DNA of 64,000 nucleotides, taken from contig NZ_JADOTY010000001.1 in the NCBI RefSeq assembly GCF_015751785.1, positions 4,092,001 through 4,156,000 on the forward strand, read 5' to 3'. Of the stretch, positions 17,661-25,422 are shown one piece after another. The stretch is from Micromonospora vinacea. Its GTDB lineage: Bacteria; Actinomycetota; Actinomycetes; Mycobacteriales; Micromonosporaceae. A program made the translations under genes and the position numbers. The notes under the pieces are model-generated. The model did not search any database. It was given only the letters and a program-made list of their open reading frames with translations, and was not told the DNA's origin. How positions within the stretch are numbered: the first letter of the stretch is position 1; the number at the start of each line of letters is the position of its first letter.

Positions 17661-18818
17661 TCAGGCGGCGGAACGCACCGAGCCGACCCGCAGCGCGGCG
17701 GTCAGCGCGTCGATGACGCGGTCCTGGTCGGCGTCGCTGAGCCCCGGGTAGAGCGGCAACGACAGCTGCTGGGAGTAGAACGACTCGGCCACCGGGCAGG
17801 ATCCGCGCCGGTACCCCAGGTCGGCGAAGGCCGGGTGCCAGTGCACCGGGATGTAGTTGACCTGGACTCCGATGCCGGCGGCCCGCATCCGGTCGTACAC
17901 CTCGCGGCGGCGCCCGTCGAGCACCCGGATCGGGTAGAGGTGCCAGGCCGGGTCGGCCCACGACCTGCGGTTGGGCAGCAGCACGCCGTCCAGGTCGGCC
18001 AGCGCCTCGTCGTAGCGGGCGACCAGGGCGCTGCGGCGGGCGGTGAACTCGCCGAGCCGACGCAGTTGGCTGCGACCCAGGGCGCAGAGCACGTCCGGCA
18101 GTCGGTAGTTCAACCCGAACTCGTGCACCTCCTGGTGCCAGCCACCCTCGTCCGGGAAACGCAGGTCGTCGCGGTCGCGGACCACGCCGACGCCACGGAA
18201 CCGGCGGGCCCGCTTCAGGATCTCCGGGTCCAGCGCCGCGACGGCGCCGCCCTCGGCGGTGGTCAGGTTCTTCGTGGGGAAGAACGAGAACGTGGTCAGG
18301 TCGGCGAGCGAGCCCACCGGCCGACCGTGGTACGTCCCGCCGATCGAGTGCGCCGCGTCGGCGAGGAGCAGCGCGTCGGTGCCCTCGACCGTCTTGCGCA
18401 GGGCGTCGTAGTCGGCCGGGTGGCCGGCGTAGTCGACAGCGGCGACGACCTTCGTCCGCGAGGTGACAGCGGCGGCGGCCGCCGCCGGGTCGAGGCAGAA
18501 CGTCTCGTCGTCGACGTCGGCGAACACGATCGTCGCGCCGAGGGCGACGGCGCTGCTGGCGGTCGCCACGAACGTCATCGGCGGTACGACCACCTCGTCG
18601 CCCGGTCCCACCCCGGCCGCCGCGTACGCCACGTGCAGCGCGGCGGTGCCGTTGGAGACGGCGGCGACACCGACCCCGCCCGTCCATCGGGCGAGGTCGG
18701 CCTCGAAGGCGTCGACCTGCGGACCGGTGGTGAGCCAGTCGCCGCGCAGCACGTCGGCGACGGCGGCGACGTCGTCCTCGCTGATCGACTGTCGGCCGTA
18801 CGGGAGCATCCCCGTCAT
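17661..18818 (-). CDS. pseC: PseC-type UDP-sugar aminotransferase (DegT/DnrJ/EryC1)
   Basis: PLP-dependent aminotransferase that would convert UDP-4-keto-6-deoxy-N-acetyl-beta-L-altrosamine to the 4-amino sugar. Conserved features of the 385-residue protein are SNGTAALH (phosphate binding), VVPPMTFVATA, DAAHSIGG with the PLP-ring Asp, and the Schiff-base Lys183 in FFPTKNLTTAEGG. The ATG at 18818 overlaps the pseB stop as ATGA, the normal coupled arrangement of pseB-pseC; the frame is open a little further upstream, inside pseB. Confidence 0.9.
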   Translation of the reverse strand: MTGMLPYGRQSISEDDVAAVADVLRGDWLTTGPQVDAFEADLARWTGGVGVAAVSNGTAALHVAYAAAGVGPGDEVVVPPMTFVATASSAVALGATIVFADVDDETFCLDPAAAAAAVTSRTKVVAAVDYAGHPADYDALRKTVEGTDALLLADAAHSIGGTYHGRPVGSLADLTTFSFFPTKNLTTAEGGAVAALDPEILKRARRFRGVGVVRDRDDLRFPDEGGWHQEVHEFGLNYRLPDVLCALGRSQLRRLGEFTARRSALVARYDEALADLDGVLLPNRRSWADPAWHLYPIRVLDGRRREVYDRMRAAGIGVQVNYIPVHWHPAFADLGYRRGSCPVAESFYSQQLSLPLYPGLSDADQDRVIDALTAALRVGSVRSAA

Positions 18819-19798
18819 CCGTTGATGCCGAGCATGTCGCGCAACTGCTCGACGGTGAGCCACTCGTCGTTGGTGTCCGACTGGTAGGCGAAGCCGTCCG
18901 GCACCGGGTCGCAGTCGACCGGTGCCTGGTAGCCCCAGGTCGCGATGGTCGGCTGGACGATGAACCGGCCGTCGGCGCGCAGCGTCCGCCGGCTGTCGTC
19001 GGGCGCGATCATCTCCTCGTGCAGCTTCTCGCCCGGCCGGATCCCGATCTCGTGGGTGGTGGCGTCCGGGGCGACGGCCTCGACCAGGTCGAGGATGCGC
19101 ATGCTCGGGATACGCGGCACGAACAGTTCGCCGCCCTGCATCTGGTCGAACGAGTCCATGACGAACTGCACGGCCTGGTCGAGCGTGATCCAGAAGCGGG
19201 TCATCCGCTTGTCGGTGATCGGCAGGCTCTTGCCCTCGGCGGCCAGCCGGCGGAACAGCGGGACGACCGAGCCGCGGCTGCCCACCACGTTGCCGTAGCG
19301 CACCACGGCGAACCGGGTGGGGTGCTGGGCGGCGTAGTGGTTGGCCGAGACGAACAGCTTGTCGCCGACCAGTTTCGTCGCTCCGTACAGGTTGATCGGG
19401 CTGGACGCCTTGTCCGTGGAGAGCGCGATGACCTTCTTGACGCCGGCCTCGATCGCCGCGTCGACGACGTGCTGCGAGCCGGTGATGTTGGTGGCGATGT
19501 ACTCCGAGGGGTTGTACTCCGCGGTGTCCACCTGCTTCAGCGCGGCGGCGTGCACCACGTGGTCCACGCCGTGCATGGCCCGGGTGAGACGGTGCCGGTC
19601 CCGGATGTCGCCGATGAACCAGCGCAGCCGCGGGTCGTCGCCGAGTTGCTGGCGCAGCTCGTACTGCTTGAGCTCGTCGCGGGAGAACACCACCACGCGG
19701 GCGGGGTCGGCCTCGTTGAGGATGTGCCGGAGGAACGTCCTGCCGAAGGAACCAGTTCCCCCGGTGATCAGAATGGACGATCCATTCAACTCACTCAA
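18815..19798 (-). CDS. pseB: PseB-type inverting UDP-GlcNAc 4,6-dehydratase
   Basis: First enzyme of pseudaminic acid synthesis: an extended SDR that dehydrates UDP-GlcNAc and inverts C5. The 327-residue protein has the NAD(P) loop ITGGTGSFGRTF, the catalytic-region STDKASSPINLYGATK with the YxxxK pair, and the typical FWITLDQAVQFV and IRPGEKLHEEMI segments of the PseB/FlaA1 group. The TTG at 19798 is chosen because GGGAG lies 7 nt upstream; translation could otherwise be extended to 19906, but that part lacks family similarity. It heads the reverse-strand operon pseB-pseC-unknown-methyltransferase-pseF-pseG. Confidence 0.9.
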   Translation of the reverse strand: MSELNGSSILITGGTGSFGRTFLRHILNEADPARVVVFSRDELKQYELRQQLGDDPRLRWFIGDIRDRHRLTRAMHGVDHVVHAAALKQVDTAEYNPSEYIATNITGSQHVVDAAIEAGVKKVIALSTDKASSPINLYGATKLVGDKLFVSANHYAAQHPTRFAVVRYGNVVGSRGSVVPLFRRLAAEGKSLPITDKRMTRFWITLDQAVQFVMDSFDQMQGGELFVPRIPSMRILDLVEAVAPDATTHEIGIRPGEKLHEEMIAPDDSRRTLRADGRFIVQPTIATWGYQAPVDCDPVPDGFAYQSDTNDEWLTVEQLRDMLGING

Positions 19799-20162
19799 TG
19801 TGGTGCTCCCGTGTTCGTGGATGAACGAGCGGCCCTGGGCCGGCCGACCGGGGTGACACGCTAGCCATGGCGGGTTAACTCCCCGGCGCTCGCGGGTGAA
19901 CCGCAACCTCTGCTCCCGTGAATGCCGGACACCACGCAGGCGAACACTTCCGACCGCCCGGGATGTGGGCTGACCTGGCCGGATCGGGCCGTTACAGTGA
20001 CCGCGCGAACGACCGGCTGCAGTGCGCGCAGCCGGGTCCCGCGTTCACCTGACATCCACACCAGCTCGGTGCGAGCGGGCCACCCCGGGCGTCACCGACG
20101 CGGCCCGGCGAGCCCGTCGGATCGGCGTGGGCCCGGTTCGGCTGGCAATTCTGGAGGCGTTG
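19799..20162. other. Divergent promoter region between pseB and GT-C-like gene
   Basis: 364 bases upstream of both pseB (reverse) and the membrane protein gene at 20163 (forward). A reverse-strand -10-like TAGCGT lies at 19863-19858, about 60 bases before the pseB start. A forward TACAGT lies near 19994-19999. I see no conserved -35 boxes and no gene. Confidence 0.45.
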
Positions 20163-21899
20163 ATGGCACCCGGTAGTGACGTGATCGAACGGCCGGTGAC
20201 GGTGGCCGAGACGCCGAGCGGCCCGCCCGCCCGGCGTTGGCTGGTGCCGCTGCTGCTGGTCGTCGGTTGGGTGCTCAGCGTGGCCTGGCGGATGTGGTGG
20301 TCGCGGCACATCGTGCTGCCGATCGCGCACACCGACGAGGACAGCTACCTGAACACCGCCCGCGCGCTGGCCGGTGGGCCGGGGGGCTTCAGCAGCGAGA
20401 ACGACCTGCTGCGCCGGGTCGGCTACCCGATGCTGATCTCGCCGGCGTTCCTCGGGGACCGGGACTTCACCGACAGCTACCGGCTCGTCCAGCTGATCAA
20501 CGCGATGGTGAACTCGACGCTCCTGCCGCTGGCGTACCTGTTCGGTCGCCGCCTGTTCCAACTGCGCCGCTCGTACGCGCTGCTCGGCGCGGTCGCGGCG
20601 GCGACCCTGCCGGCCACCGCCTTCTACGCGGGCGTCGCCATGATCGACGCGGTGATGGCGCCGCTCGTGGTCGCCTGGCTGCTCGCCGTGCACCGCTGGA
20701 TCTCCCGGCCCGGCCCGCTCGCCGCCGCGACCGTCGGCCTGCTGGTCGGCGGCTTCCACCTGCTGCACTCGCGCGGCCTGGTGATCGTGGCGGTGCACGC
20801 CGGGCTGGTCCTGCTGCTGTTCGTCCGCCGCCGGATCAGCCCGCCCGTGGTGCTCGCGGCGCTGCTGCCGGTGCTCGCCATGGCGCTGGTCAACGAGGCC
20901 GTCATCCGCCACCTCGGCGGCAAGGTCTATCTGCTGGGCAGCACCCCCGGCGGCAGCACGGTCGAGGCGATCGCCTCCGCCCAGGGTGTGGTCCGAGTGA
21001 GTGCGGCGGTCACCACCCAGCTCTGGTACCTCGTGGTGATCACGTTCGGGCTGGCCGGGGTGGCCTGGGCCGGTGCCGTGCGCGAACTGTGGCGTCCGCG
21101 ACACGGCGACGCGGCCCGCTGGACGATGGGCGTGGCGCTGGTGGTGACCGTCGGGGTGGCCGGCGGCGCGTCGGTGATCCTGTCCGGCATCACCGGCAAG
21201 CCGCTGGACGCGATCTACGGCCGCTATGTGCAGATGCTGGCGCCGTTCTGGCTGCTGGTCGGGCTGGGGGTGCTGTTCACCGCCGGGTGGCGGGTGGTGC
21301 TGCGCCGGGCGGCCGTCGCGGTGGCGTTGCTGGTCGGCGGCGGGGCGTTGGTCGCGGCACGACTCGCGTATGTGGCCAGCCAGGGCCACCGGTTGCGCTA
21401 CGGCGGTTTCAGCGCGCCGGACCTGGTGGCGTTGACCGGGGGCTGGCGGGAGATGCGACCGGTGGTCGGGTCGCTGATCGGCATCGCCGGCTGTGTGCTG
21501 CTCGTCGCCGCGGTCCGGGTGCCCCGCCTGCGGCTGCCGATCATCGGCGCCCTCGTGGTGGTCAACCTCGTCACCATGCAGGTGATCGACAAGCACATCG
21601 TGCAACCCACCGCCGCGAGCACCGCGCCGACGCCCCGGGTGGCCGACGTCGGCGTACGCCAGGGCGAGCGGGTGTGGGCCTCGACCGGCGTGCACTACGT
21701 CCTGCGGTTCAACCTCAGCCACCAGGTGACCTGGACCGACGTCCGGTGGTTCGGCGTCGGGCAGCCGCCGGCCGCGGCGCAGGTGGTGTTCGCCCGCTGG
21801 GCGCCTGGGCAGGCCGACGACTGGAACGGCACGGCGTACGGCTTCGTCCGGCTCGGCGGCAACCCGGAGCAGCACTGGGCGGCCTGGCGGCGGGTCTGA
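20163..21899 (+). CDS. Polytopic membrane protein, GT-C glycosyltransferase-like
   Basis: A 578-residue integral membrane protein with around 11-12 hydrophobic segments. After the first segment comes AHTDEDSYLNTARAL, an acidic extracytoplasmic loop in the place where GT-C (GT39/GT83-like) transferases carry catalytic Asp/Glu residues. This suggests a polyprenyl-sugar-dependent transferase acting outside the membrane. A soluble C-terminal stretch of about 90 residues ends the protein. The ATG start has GGAGG 6 nt upstream. It lies inside the nonulosonate cluster and converges with the PseH-like gene, so a role in decorating the wall polymer is plausible but unproven. Confidence 0.72.
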   Translation: MAPGSDVIERPVTVAETPSGPPARRWLVPLLLVVGWVLSVAWRMWWSRHIVLPIAHTDEDSYLNTARALAGGPGGFSSENDLLRRVGYPMLISPAFLGDRDFTDSYRLVQLINAMVNSTLLPLAYLFGRRLFQLRRSYALLGAVAAATLPATAFYAGVAMIDAVMAPLVVAWLLAVHRWISRPGPLAAATVGLLVGGFHLLHSRGLVIVAVHAGLVLLLFVRRRISPPVVLAALLPVLAMALVNEAVIRHLGGKVYLLGSTPGGSTVEAIASAQGVVRVSAAVTTQLWYLVVITFGLAGVAWAGAVRELWRPRHGDAARWTMGVALVVTVGVAGGASVILSGITGKPLDAIYGRYVQMLAPFWLLVGLGVLFTAGWRVVLRRAAVAVALLVGGGALVAARLAYVASQGHRLRYGGFSAPDLVALTGGWREMRPVVGSLIGIAGCVLLVAAVRVPRLRLPIIGALVVVNLVTMQVIDKHIVQPTAASTAPTPRVADVGVRQGERVWASTGVHYVLRFNLSHQVTWTDVRWFGVGQPPAAAQVVFARWAPGQADDWNGTAYGFVRLGGNPEQHWAAWRRV

Positions 21900-21909
21900 C
21901 CTGACACGC

Positions 21910-21952
21910 CCCGGTGGACACCGCTATTCGTGAACGGCGGATGTCCACCGGG
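21910..21952. terminator. Hairpin between convergent genes
   Basis: Perfect 11-bp arms CCCGGTGGACA and TGTCCACCGGG with further partial pairing inside (CCGC with GCGG). It sits 10 bases after the GT-C-like gene and 50 bases from the end of the convergent PseH-like gene, the expected place for a shared terminator. Confidence 0.75.
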
Positions 21953-22001
21953 AGCACTGTCGGTTAATGATTCCCGTCCATTACGGAAAACTGTCCGACA
22001 A

Positions 22002-22538
22002 TCAGCGCTGACGGCGGTCTTCCCGAGCCAGGGAAATCGGGATGACGGTGATTTCCCGACCGTCGGACAACTCCTGCCGTGGGGTGCCCTCGACGAATCG
22101 GAAACGCCGGTTCATCTGGCGTACCACGGTATTGTGGCCGAGCACCTCGCCGTCGAGTCGGTCCAGGTGCAGCCCGTCGAACGCGTACTCGACGGCCTCC
22201 CGCATGACCCCCAGCCAGGCGGGCAGCGTCTCGCACCGCGCGGCCAGCCCGTCGGCGTCCAGATAGAAGCCCCAGGCGCCGGTGCGGGGGCCGTCCAACC
22301 GCAGGTCGAAGAAGGTGACCACCCCGCAGGGCAGGTCATCGCGGACGTACACCAGCACCCTCCGGGACGGGTCGTCGCGGACCGCCGACCACCACCGGGC
22401 GTGCTCCTCGGCGGTGATCTCGTGACTGGTCTTGCTGACCTGTCGATTGGTTTCCTGATTACGCCAGGACAACATCAGATGAACGTCGTCCGCCGTCGCT
22501 TCGCGCAGCACGTGCGTCTCGCTTTCCTCGCCGTTCAC
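22002..22538 (-). CDS. pseH: PseH-like GNAT N-acyltransferase
   Basis: GNAT-fold acyltransferase of 178 residues, expected to acylate the 4-amino group of UDP-4-amino-4,6-dideoxy-N-acetyl-beta-L-altrosamine. The start VLREATADDVHLMLSWRNQ and the following conserved ISxE/ARW-type region (HEITAEEHARWW) are typical of PseH. The Gln/Arg acyl-CoA loop of other GNATs is degenerate here. The GTG at 22538 lies 13 nt downstream of a TAAGGT box (22557-22552, reverse). It is divergent from the acyl carrier protein gene, 73 bases apart. PseH normally uses acetyl-CoA; next to this ACP module it may use another acyl donor. Confidence 0.83.
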   Translation of the reverse strand: MNGEESETHVLREATADDVHLMLSWRNQETNRQVSKTSHEITAEEHARWWSAVRDDPSRRVLVYVRDDLPCGVVTFFDLRLDGPRTGAWGFYLDADGLAARCETLPAWLGVMREAVEYAFDGLHLDRLDGEVLGHNTVVRQMNRRFRFVEGTPRQELSDGREITVIPISLAREDRRQR

Positions 22539-22551
22539 GTCGGGCCCCGGC

Positions 22552-22604
22552 ACCTTACCCGGGCCCACCGGGAAATCAGATATGCATTCGTTGGGTTGTA
22601 GACT
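22552..22604. promoter_or_regulatory. Back-to-back promoters for pseH and the acyl-carrier module
   Basis: A reverse -10-like TAAGGT (22557-22552) serves pseH. A forward TAGACT (22599-22604) lies 7 nt before the acyl carrier protein ATG, which itself lacks a ribosome site. The region between is noticeably AT-rich for this genome (around TATGCATTCG). Convincing -35 boxes are not seen. Confidence 0.6.
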
Positions 22605-22611
22605 GCGGCGC

Positions 22612-22863
22612 ATGAACGAATTGAGTCGCGCGCAGATCCGCGACCTCATGGCTCAGGTGCTGAAGAACCAGGACAAGGAGCTGCCCGCGGACGACGCGGC
22701 GCAGTTGCGGGAGATCGGCTTCCGGTCGCTCGACTTCTCCGAGCTGGCCCTGCGGGTGGAGGACGAGACGGGGGAGGAGCTCAACTTCGACGCCCCCGGG
22801 CTGCGTCGCATCGCCACCGTCGGGGACGTCCTCGACTTCCTCGTCGAGCTTCAACACCAGTGA
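22612..22863 (+). CDS. Acyl carrier protein in nonulosonate cluster
   Basis: An 83-residue acidic acyl carrier protein. The phosphopantetheine attachment region reads IGFRSLDFSELALRVEDETG, with Ser39 in place of the Ser of the usual DSL motif; the following LDxxEL pattern is intact. Four helices fit the usual fold. The start lacks a Shine-Dalgarno site but lies 7 nt after TAGACT, consistent with a leaderless mRNA. Its stop overlaps the start of the ligase gene by 4 bases. It heads the run ACP-ligase-SDR-phosphopantetheinyl transferase, so it probably carries an acyl group made for this cluster rather than serving fatty acid synthesis. Confidence 0.9.
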   Translation: MNELSRAQIRDLMAQVLKNQDKELPADDAAQLREIGFRSLDFSELALRVEDETGEELNFDAPGLRRIATVGDVLDFLVELQHQ

Positions 22864-24140
22864 CAGTCGCGACGTCGCGCCACCCCGCCCCCGCGCACCC
22901 GGAGCCGGCCGGTGTCGACAACCGGCTCGTCGTCGGTGGCGCCGCCCTGACCTGGCGCTCGCTGCCGACGCCGACCCTGCCCGATCCGGCGGCGGTGCTC
23001 GCCCACTCCGCCGTGCATGCGCTCACCGCGGCGCGGCAGCACGCCGTGCACGGCACCGAGCTGCTGCTCAGCACCGCCAGCCGGGTCGACGAGGCGATGC
23101 GCGCCGAGCTGCTGGAGGCGGGGTTCACCGTCAGCGTCCTCGACGACGACGGCGTGCACCCGAGCGCACCGGCCCGGTCGCGTGCCGCCGAGCCCGGCCG
23201 GCTCTGGCTGCTGACCTCGGGCTCCACCGGGCGTCCGAAGCGGGTCGGGCACACCCTCGACACGCTGACCACAGTGCGGGCCGACCAGCCCGACCGGACC
23301 TGGCTCTGCCCGTACGCCCCCGGCACGTACGCCTGGTGGCAGGTGGTCACGCTGTCGCTGACCCAGCCCGGTCAGCACCTGGTGGTGGTCGAGCCCGACG
23401 AGTTGGACGACTGGCCGTCGGTCGCGGCCGCGCACGGGGTCGACGCGGCCTCCGGCACCCCGACCTTCTGGCGCCGCACCCTCTACCGGGACGCCGAGGC
23501 GTTGGCCCGGGTGCCGCTGCGCCAGATCACCCTCGGCGGAGAGCCGGTGGACCAGGCGATCCTGGACCAGCTGAGGGAGGTCTTCCCGGCGGCCCGGATC
23601 TCCTGGATCTACGCGTCCTCCGAGGTGGGGGCGTCCATTGTGGTGCACGACGGGCGGGCCGGGTTCCCGGTCGACTGGCTGGACCGGGTAACCCCGGGCC
23701 GGCCGACGCTCTCCGTCCGCGACGACGAGCTGGTGGTCACCTCCCCGTACCACGGGGCCGGTCTCGCCGGCCCGATCCGCACCGGGGACCGGGTGCAGGT
23801 GCTCGACGGTCGGGTGCTGATCACCGGCCGACTCGACTCCGACGAGATCAACGTCGGTGGCAGCAAGGTCTCCGCCGGTGTGGTCCGCGGCGTGCTGGCC
23901 GCGCATCCGGCGGTGGCCTGGGCCCGGGTGACCGGCCGCCGCGCCCCGGTGCTCGGGCGGATGGTGGTAGCCGAGGTCGTCCTCGCCCCCGCCGACCCGG
24001 CCTCCACCGACCCCGGTGTGCCGGACGAGGCAGCGCTGGTCCGCTGGTGCGCCGACCAGCTTCCCGAGCACGCGGTGCCGCGCCGCATTCGCGTCCTGAC
24101 CGACATTCCCGTCAAGGAGACCCTGAAGAGCGATGTCTGA
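22860..24140 (+). CDS. AMP-dependent acyl ligase (ANL superfamily)
   Basis: Adenylating enzyme expected to activate a carboxylic acid with ATP and load it on the adjacent carrier protein or CoA. The P-loop LLTSGSTGRPKRV is near residues 117-130, the aromatic-region YASSEVG motif near 261, and RTGDRV and ITGRLDSDEINVGGSKV mark the hinge. The C-terminus ends with a Lys in VKETLKSDV where the catalytic A10 lysine is expected. At 426 residues it is shorter than most ANL enzymes; the N-terminal subdomain is trimmed. The GTG start overlaps the ACP stop (GTGA), so expression is coupled. Substrate is unknown. Confidence 0.88.
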   Translation: MTVATSRHPAPAHPEPAGVDNRLVVGGAALTWRSLPTPTLPDPAAVLAHSAVHALTAARQHAVHGTELLLSTASRVDEAMRAELLEAGFTVSVLDDDGVHPSAPARSRAAEPGRLWLLTSGSTGRPKRVGHTLDTLTTVRADQPDRTWLCPYAPGTYAWWQVVTLSLTQPGQHLVVVEPDELDDWPSVAAAHGVDAASGTPTFWRRTLYRDAEALARVPLRQITLGGEPVDQAILDQLREVFPAARISWIYASSEVGASIVVHDGRAGFPVDWLDRVTPGRPTLSVRDDELVVTSPYHGAGLAGPIRTGDRVQVLDGRVLITGRLDSDEINVGGSKVSAGVVRGVLAAHPAVAWARVTGRRAPVLGRMVVAEVVLAPADPASTDPGVPDEAALVRWCADQLPEHAVPRRIRVLTDIPVKETLKSDV

Positions 24141-24888
24141 GCCCGCCGACACCCAGCTCGTTCCGCCCAGCTCCGTGGTCCTCGTCTCCGGCGGGTCCCG
24201 CGGCCTGGGCCTGGCCATCGTCACCGACCTGCTCGACGCGGGCGTACGGGTGGCCGCGTTCGCCCGCACCGTCACCCCGGAGTTGGAGAAGCTCGCCGCC
24301 GAGCACCCCGACCGGGTGCACGTCGGCTCGGTGGACGTCACCGACCTACGCGCCGCGCAGAGCTTCATCCGTGAGGTGGAGCAGCGCCTCGGCCCGATCG
24401 ACGGCATCGTCAACAACGCCGCCGTGGGGCAGGACTCCCTGCACGCGCACACCGCCAATGAGGACATCGCCCGGATCATCGAGACCAACCTGACGGCCCC
24501 GCTCCAGCTGACCCGGCTGGTGATCCGCCGGATGCTCGCCAAGGGGCTGCGCGGGCGGATCGTCAACATCACCTCGATCTGCGGGCAGCGCGGATTCCCG
24601 GGCCTCGTCGCGTACTCGGCCACCAAGGGCGGCATGGACGCCGCCACCCGTTCGCTCGCCCGCGAACTGGGCGGCCGGATGCTTGTCAACTCGGTCGCGC
24701 CCGGCTTCTTCGCCTCGGAGATGTCCGCCGTGCTCGGTCCGACCCAGCTCGACCAGATCGTGCGCCGCACCCCGACCGGTCACCTGACCGAGCCGGTGGA
24801 GGTCACCCCGGTGGTGCGGATGCTGCTGCGGGATCACACCAACATCAACGGCCAGGTCATCGTGGTGGACGGTGCCGCCGCCATCTGA
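24133..24888 (+). CDS. SDR oxidoreductase, FabG-like ketoreductase
   Basis: Classical short-chain dehydrogenase of 251 residues with cofactor loop SGGSRGLG, NNAAVG, catalytic Ser in NITSICG and the Tyr-Lys pair YSATK. The C-terminal NINGQVIVVDGAAAI is typical of 3-oxoacyl-ACP reductases. It overlaps the ligase gene by 8 bases. Beside an ACP and an acyl ligase the natural reading is reduction of a 3-oxoacyl-ACP to a 3-hydroxyacyl-ACP. A sugar ketoreductase is the alternative. Confidence 0.87.
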   Translation: MSEPADTQLVPPSSVVLVSGGSRGLGLAIVTDLLDAGVRVAAFARTVTPELEKLAAEHPDRVHVGSVDVTDLRAAQSFIREVEQRLGPIDGIVNNAAVGQDSLHAHTANEDIARIIETNLTAPLQLTRLVIRRMLAKGLRGRIVNITSICGQRGFPGLVAYSATKGGMDAATRSLARELGGRMLVNSVAPGFFASEMSAVLGPTQLDQIVRRTPTGHLTEPVEVTPVVRMLLRDHTNINGQVIVVDGAAAI

Positions 24889-25396
24889 CCTGCGGCCGGT
24901 TTCCCTCCCGGTGCGACCAGCGCGGCACGGCGGGACCGCCGTGCCGCGTCCGGTGCCGGGGTTGCTCGCCGCCGCCGAGCAGCACCTGCGCATCGGGTCA
25001 CCGGCCGCGATGGCCGACGCGGTGACCCGCAGCCACCTCGACGACGGACGGTGCGTCGGCTGGTACGGCCCACCAGTGCCCGGTTGGCGGGTGGCCATCG
25101 ACGCGGAGCGCGCCGCCGCCGCGGTGCCCCCGGCGTTGGCCCGCCGCTTCGGCCCGGGTGACTTCTGGGCCCGGTGGACCCGGGCCGAGTGCTGCTGCAA
25201 GCTGGCCGACGTGCCGATCGCGACCTGGTGGCGCTGGCACGGGTTGGGCACTCCGGTGGACGGCACCGCGCTCTGGCGGACCCTGCGCACGGCCGATCTG
25301 GTGGTCACCGTCGGCTTCGCCCCGACCCTCCCGCCCCGCGATCTTGCACTTGCTGACGCCGAATCGCGGCTTTCGCGCCTTGAGTCGGGACAGTAA
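24872..25396 (+). CDS. Minimal 4'-phosphopantetheinyl transferase-like protein
   Basis: A 174-residue protein whose motifs match the Sfp/AcpS superfamily. VAIDAE (residues 74-79) corresponds to the metal-binding GxDxE, and WTRAECCCK (Trp102, Glu106, Lys110) to the WxxKEAxxK motif. It is shorter than normal Sfp proteins, with a degenerate N-terminal half. The GTG start overlaps the SDR by 17 bases. It would convert the nearby ACP to its holo form. The last 20 or so residues are encoded inside a long intergenic palindrome (25330-25416), which suggests a repeat has replaced the original 3' end. Family assignment is by motif only. Confidence 0.66.
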   Translation: MPPPSDLRPVSLPVRPARHGGTAVPRPVPGLLAAAEQHLRIGSPAAMADAVTRSHLDDGRCVGWYGPPVPGWRVAIDAERAAAAVPPALARRFGPGDFWARWTRAECCCKLADVPIATWWRWHGLGTPVDGTALWRTLRTADLVVTVGFAPTLPPRDLALADAESRLSRLESGQ

Positions 25397-25416
25397 CTGC
25401 ACGATCGCGGGGCGGG
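25330..25416. repeat. Long palindrome overlapping a gene 3' end
   Basis: 19-base arms CCCGCCCCGCGATCTTGCA (25330-25348) and their near-complement (25398-25416, one mismatch) enclose 49 bases with extra partial pairing. It lies between the convergent phosphopantetheinyl transferase-like and pseI genes and probably terminates both. The first gene's stop codon (25394-25396) falls just before the right arm. Confidence 0.82.
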
Positions 25417-25422
25417 TGCCCG

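Noticed and set aside
9543..25396. Secondary-metabolite cluster, suggested by a SARP regulator plus an ACP, ligase and ketoreductase
   Set aside because: No ketosynthase, NRPS or terpene enzyme; the ACP genes are tightly embedded among Pse genes, so a surface-sugar role fits better.
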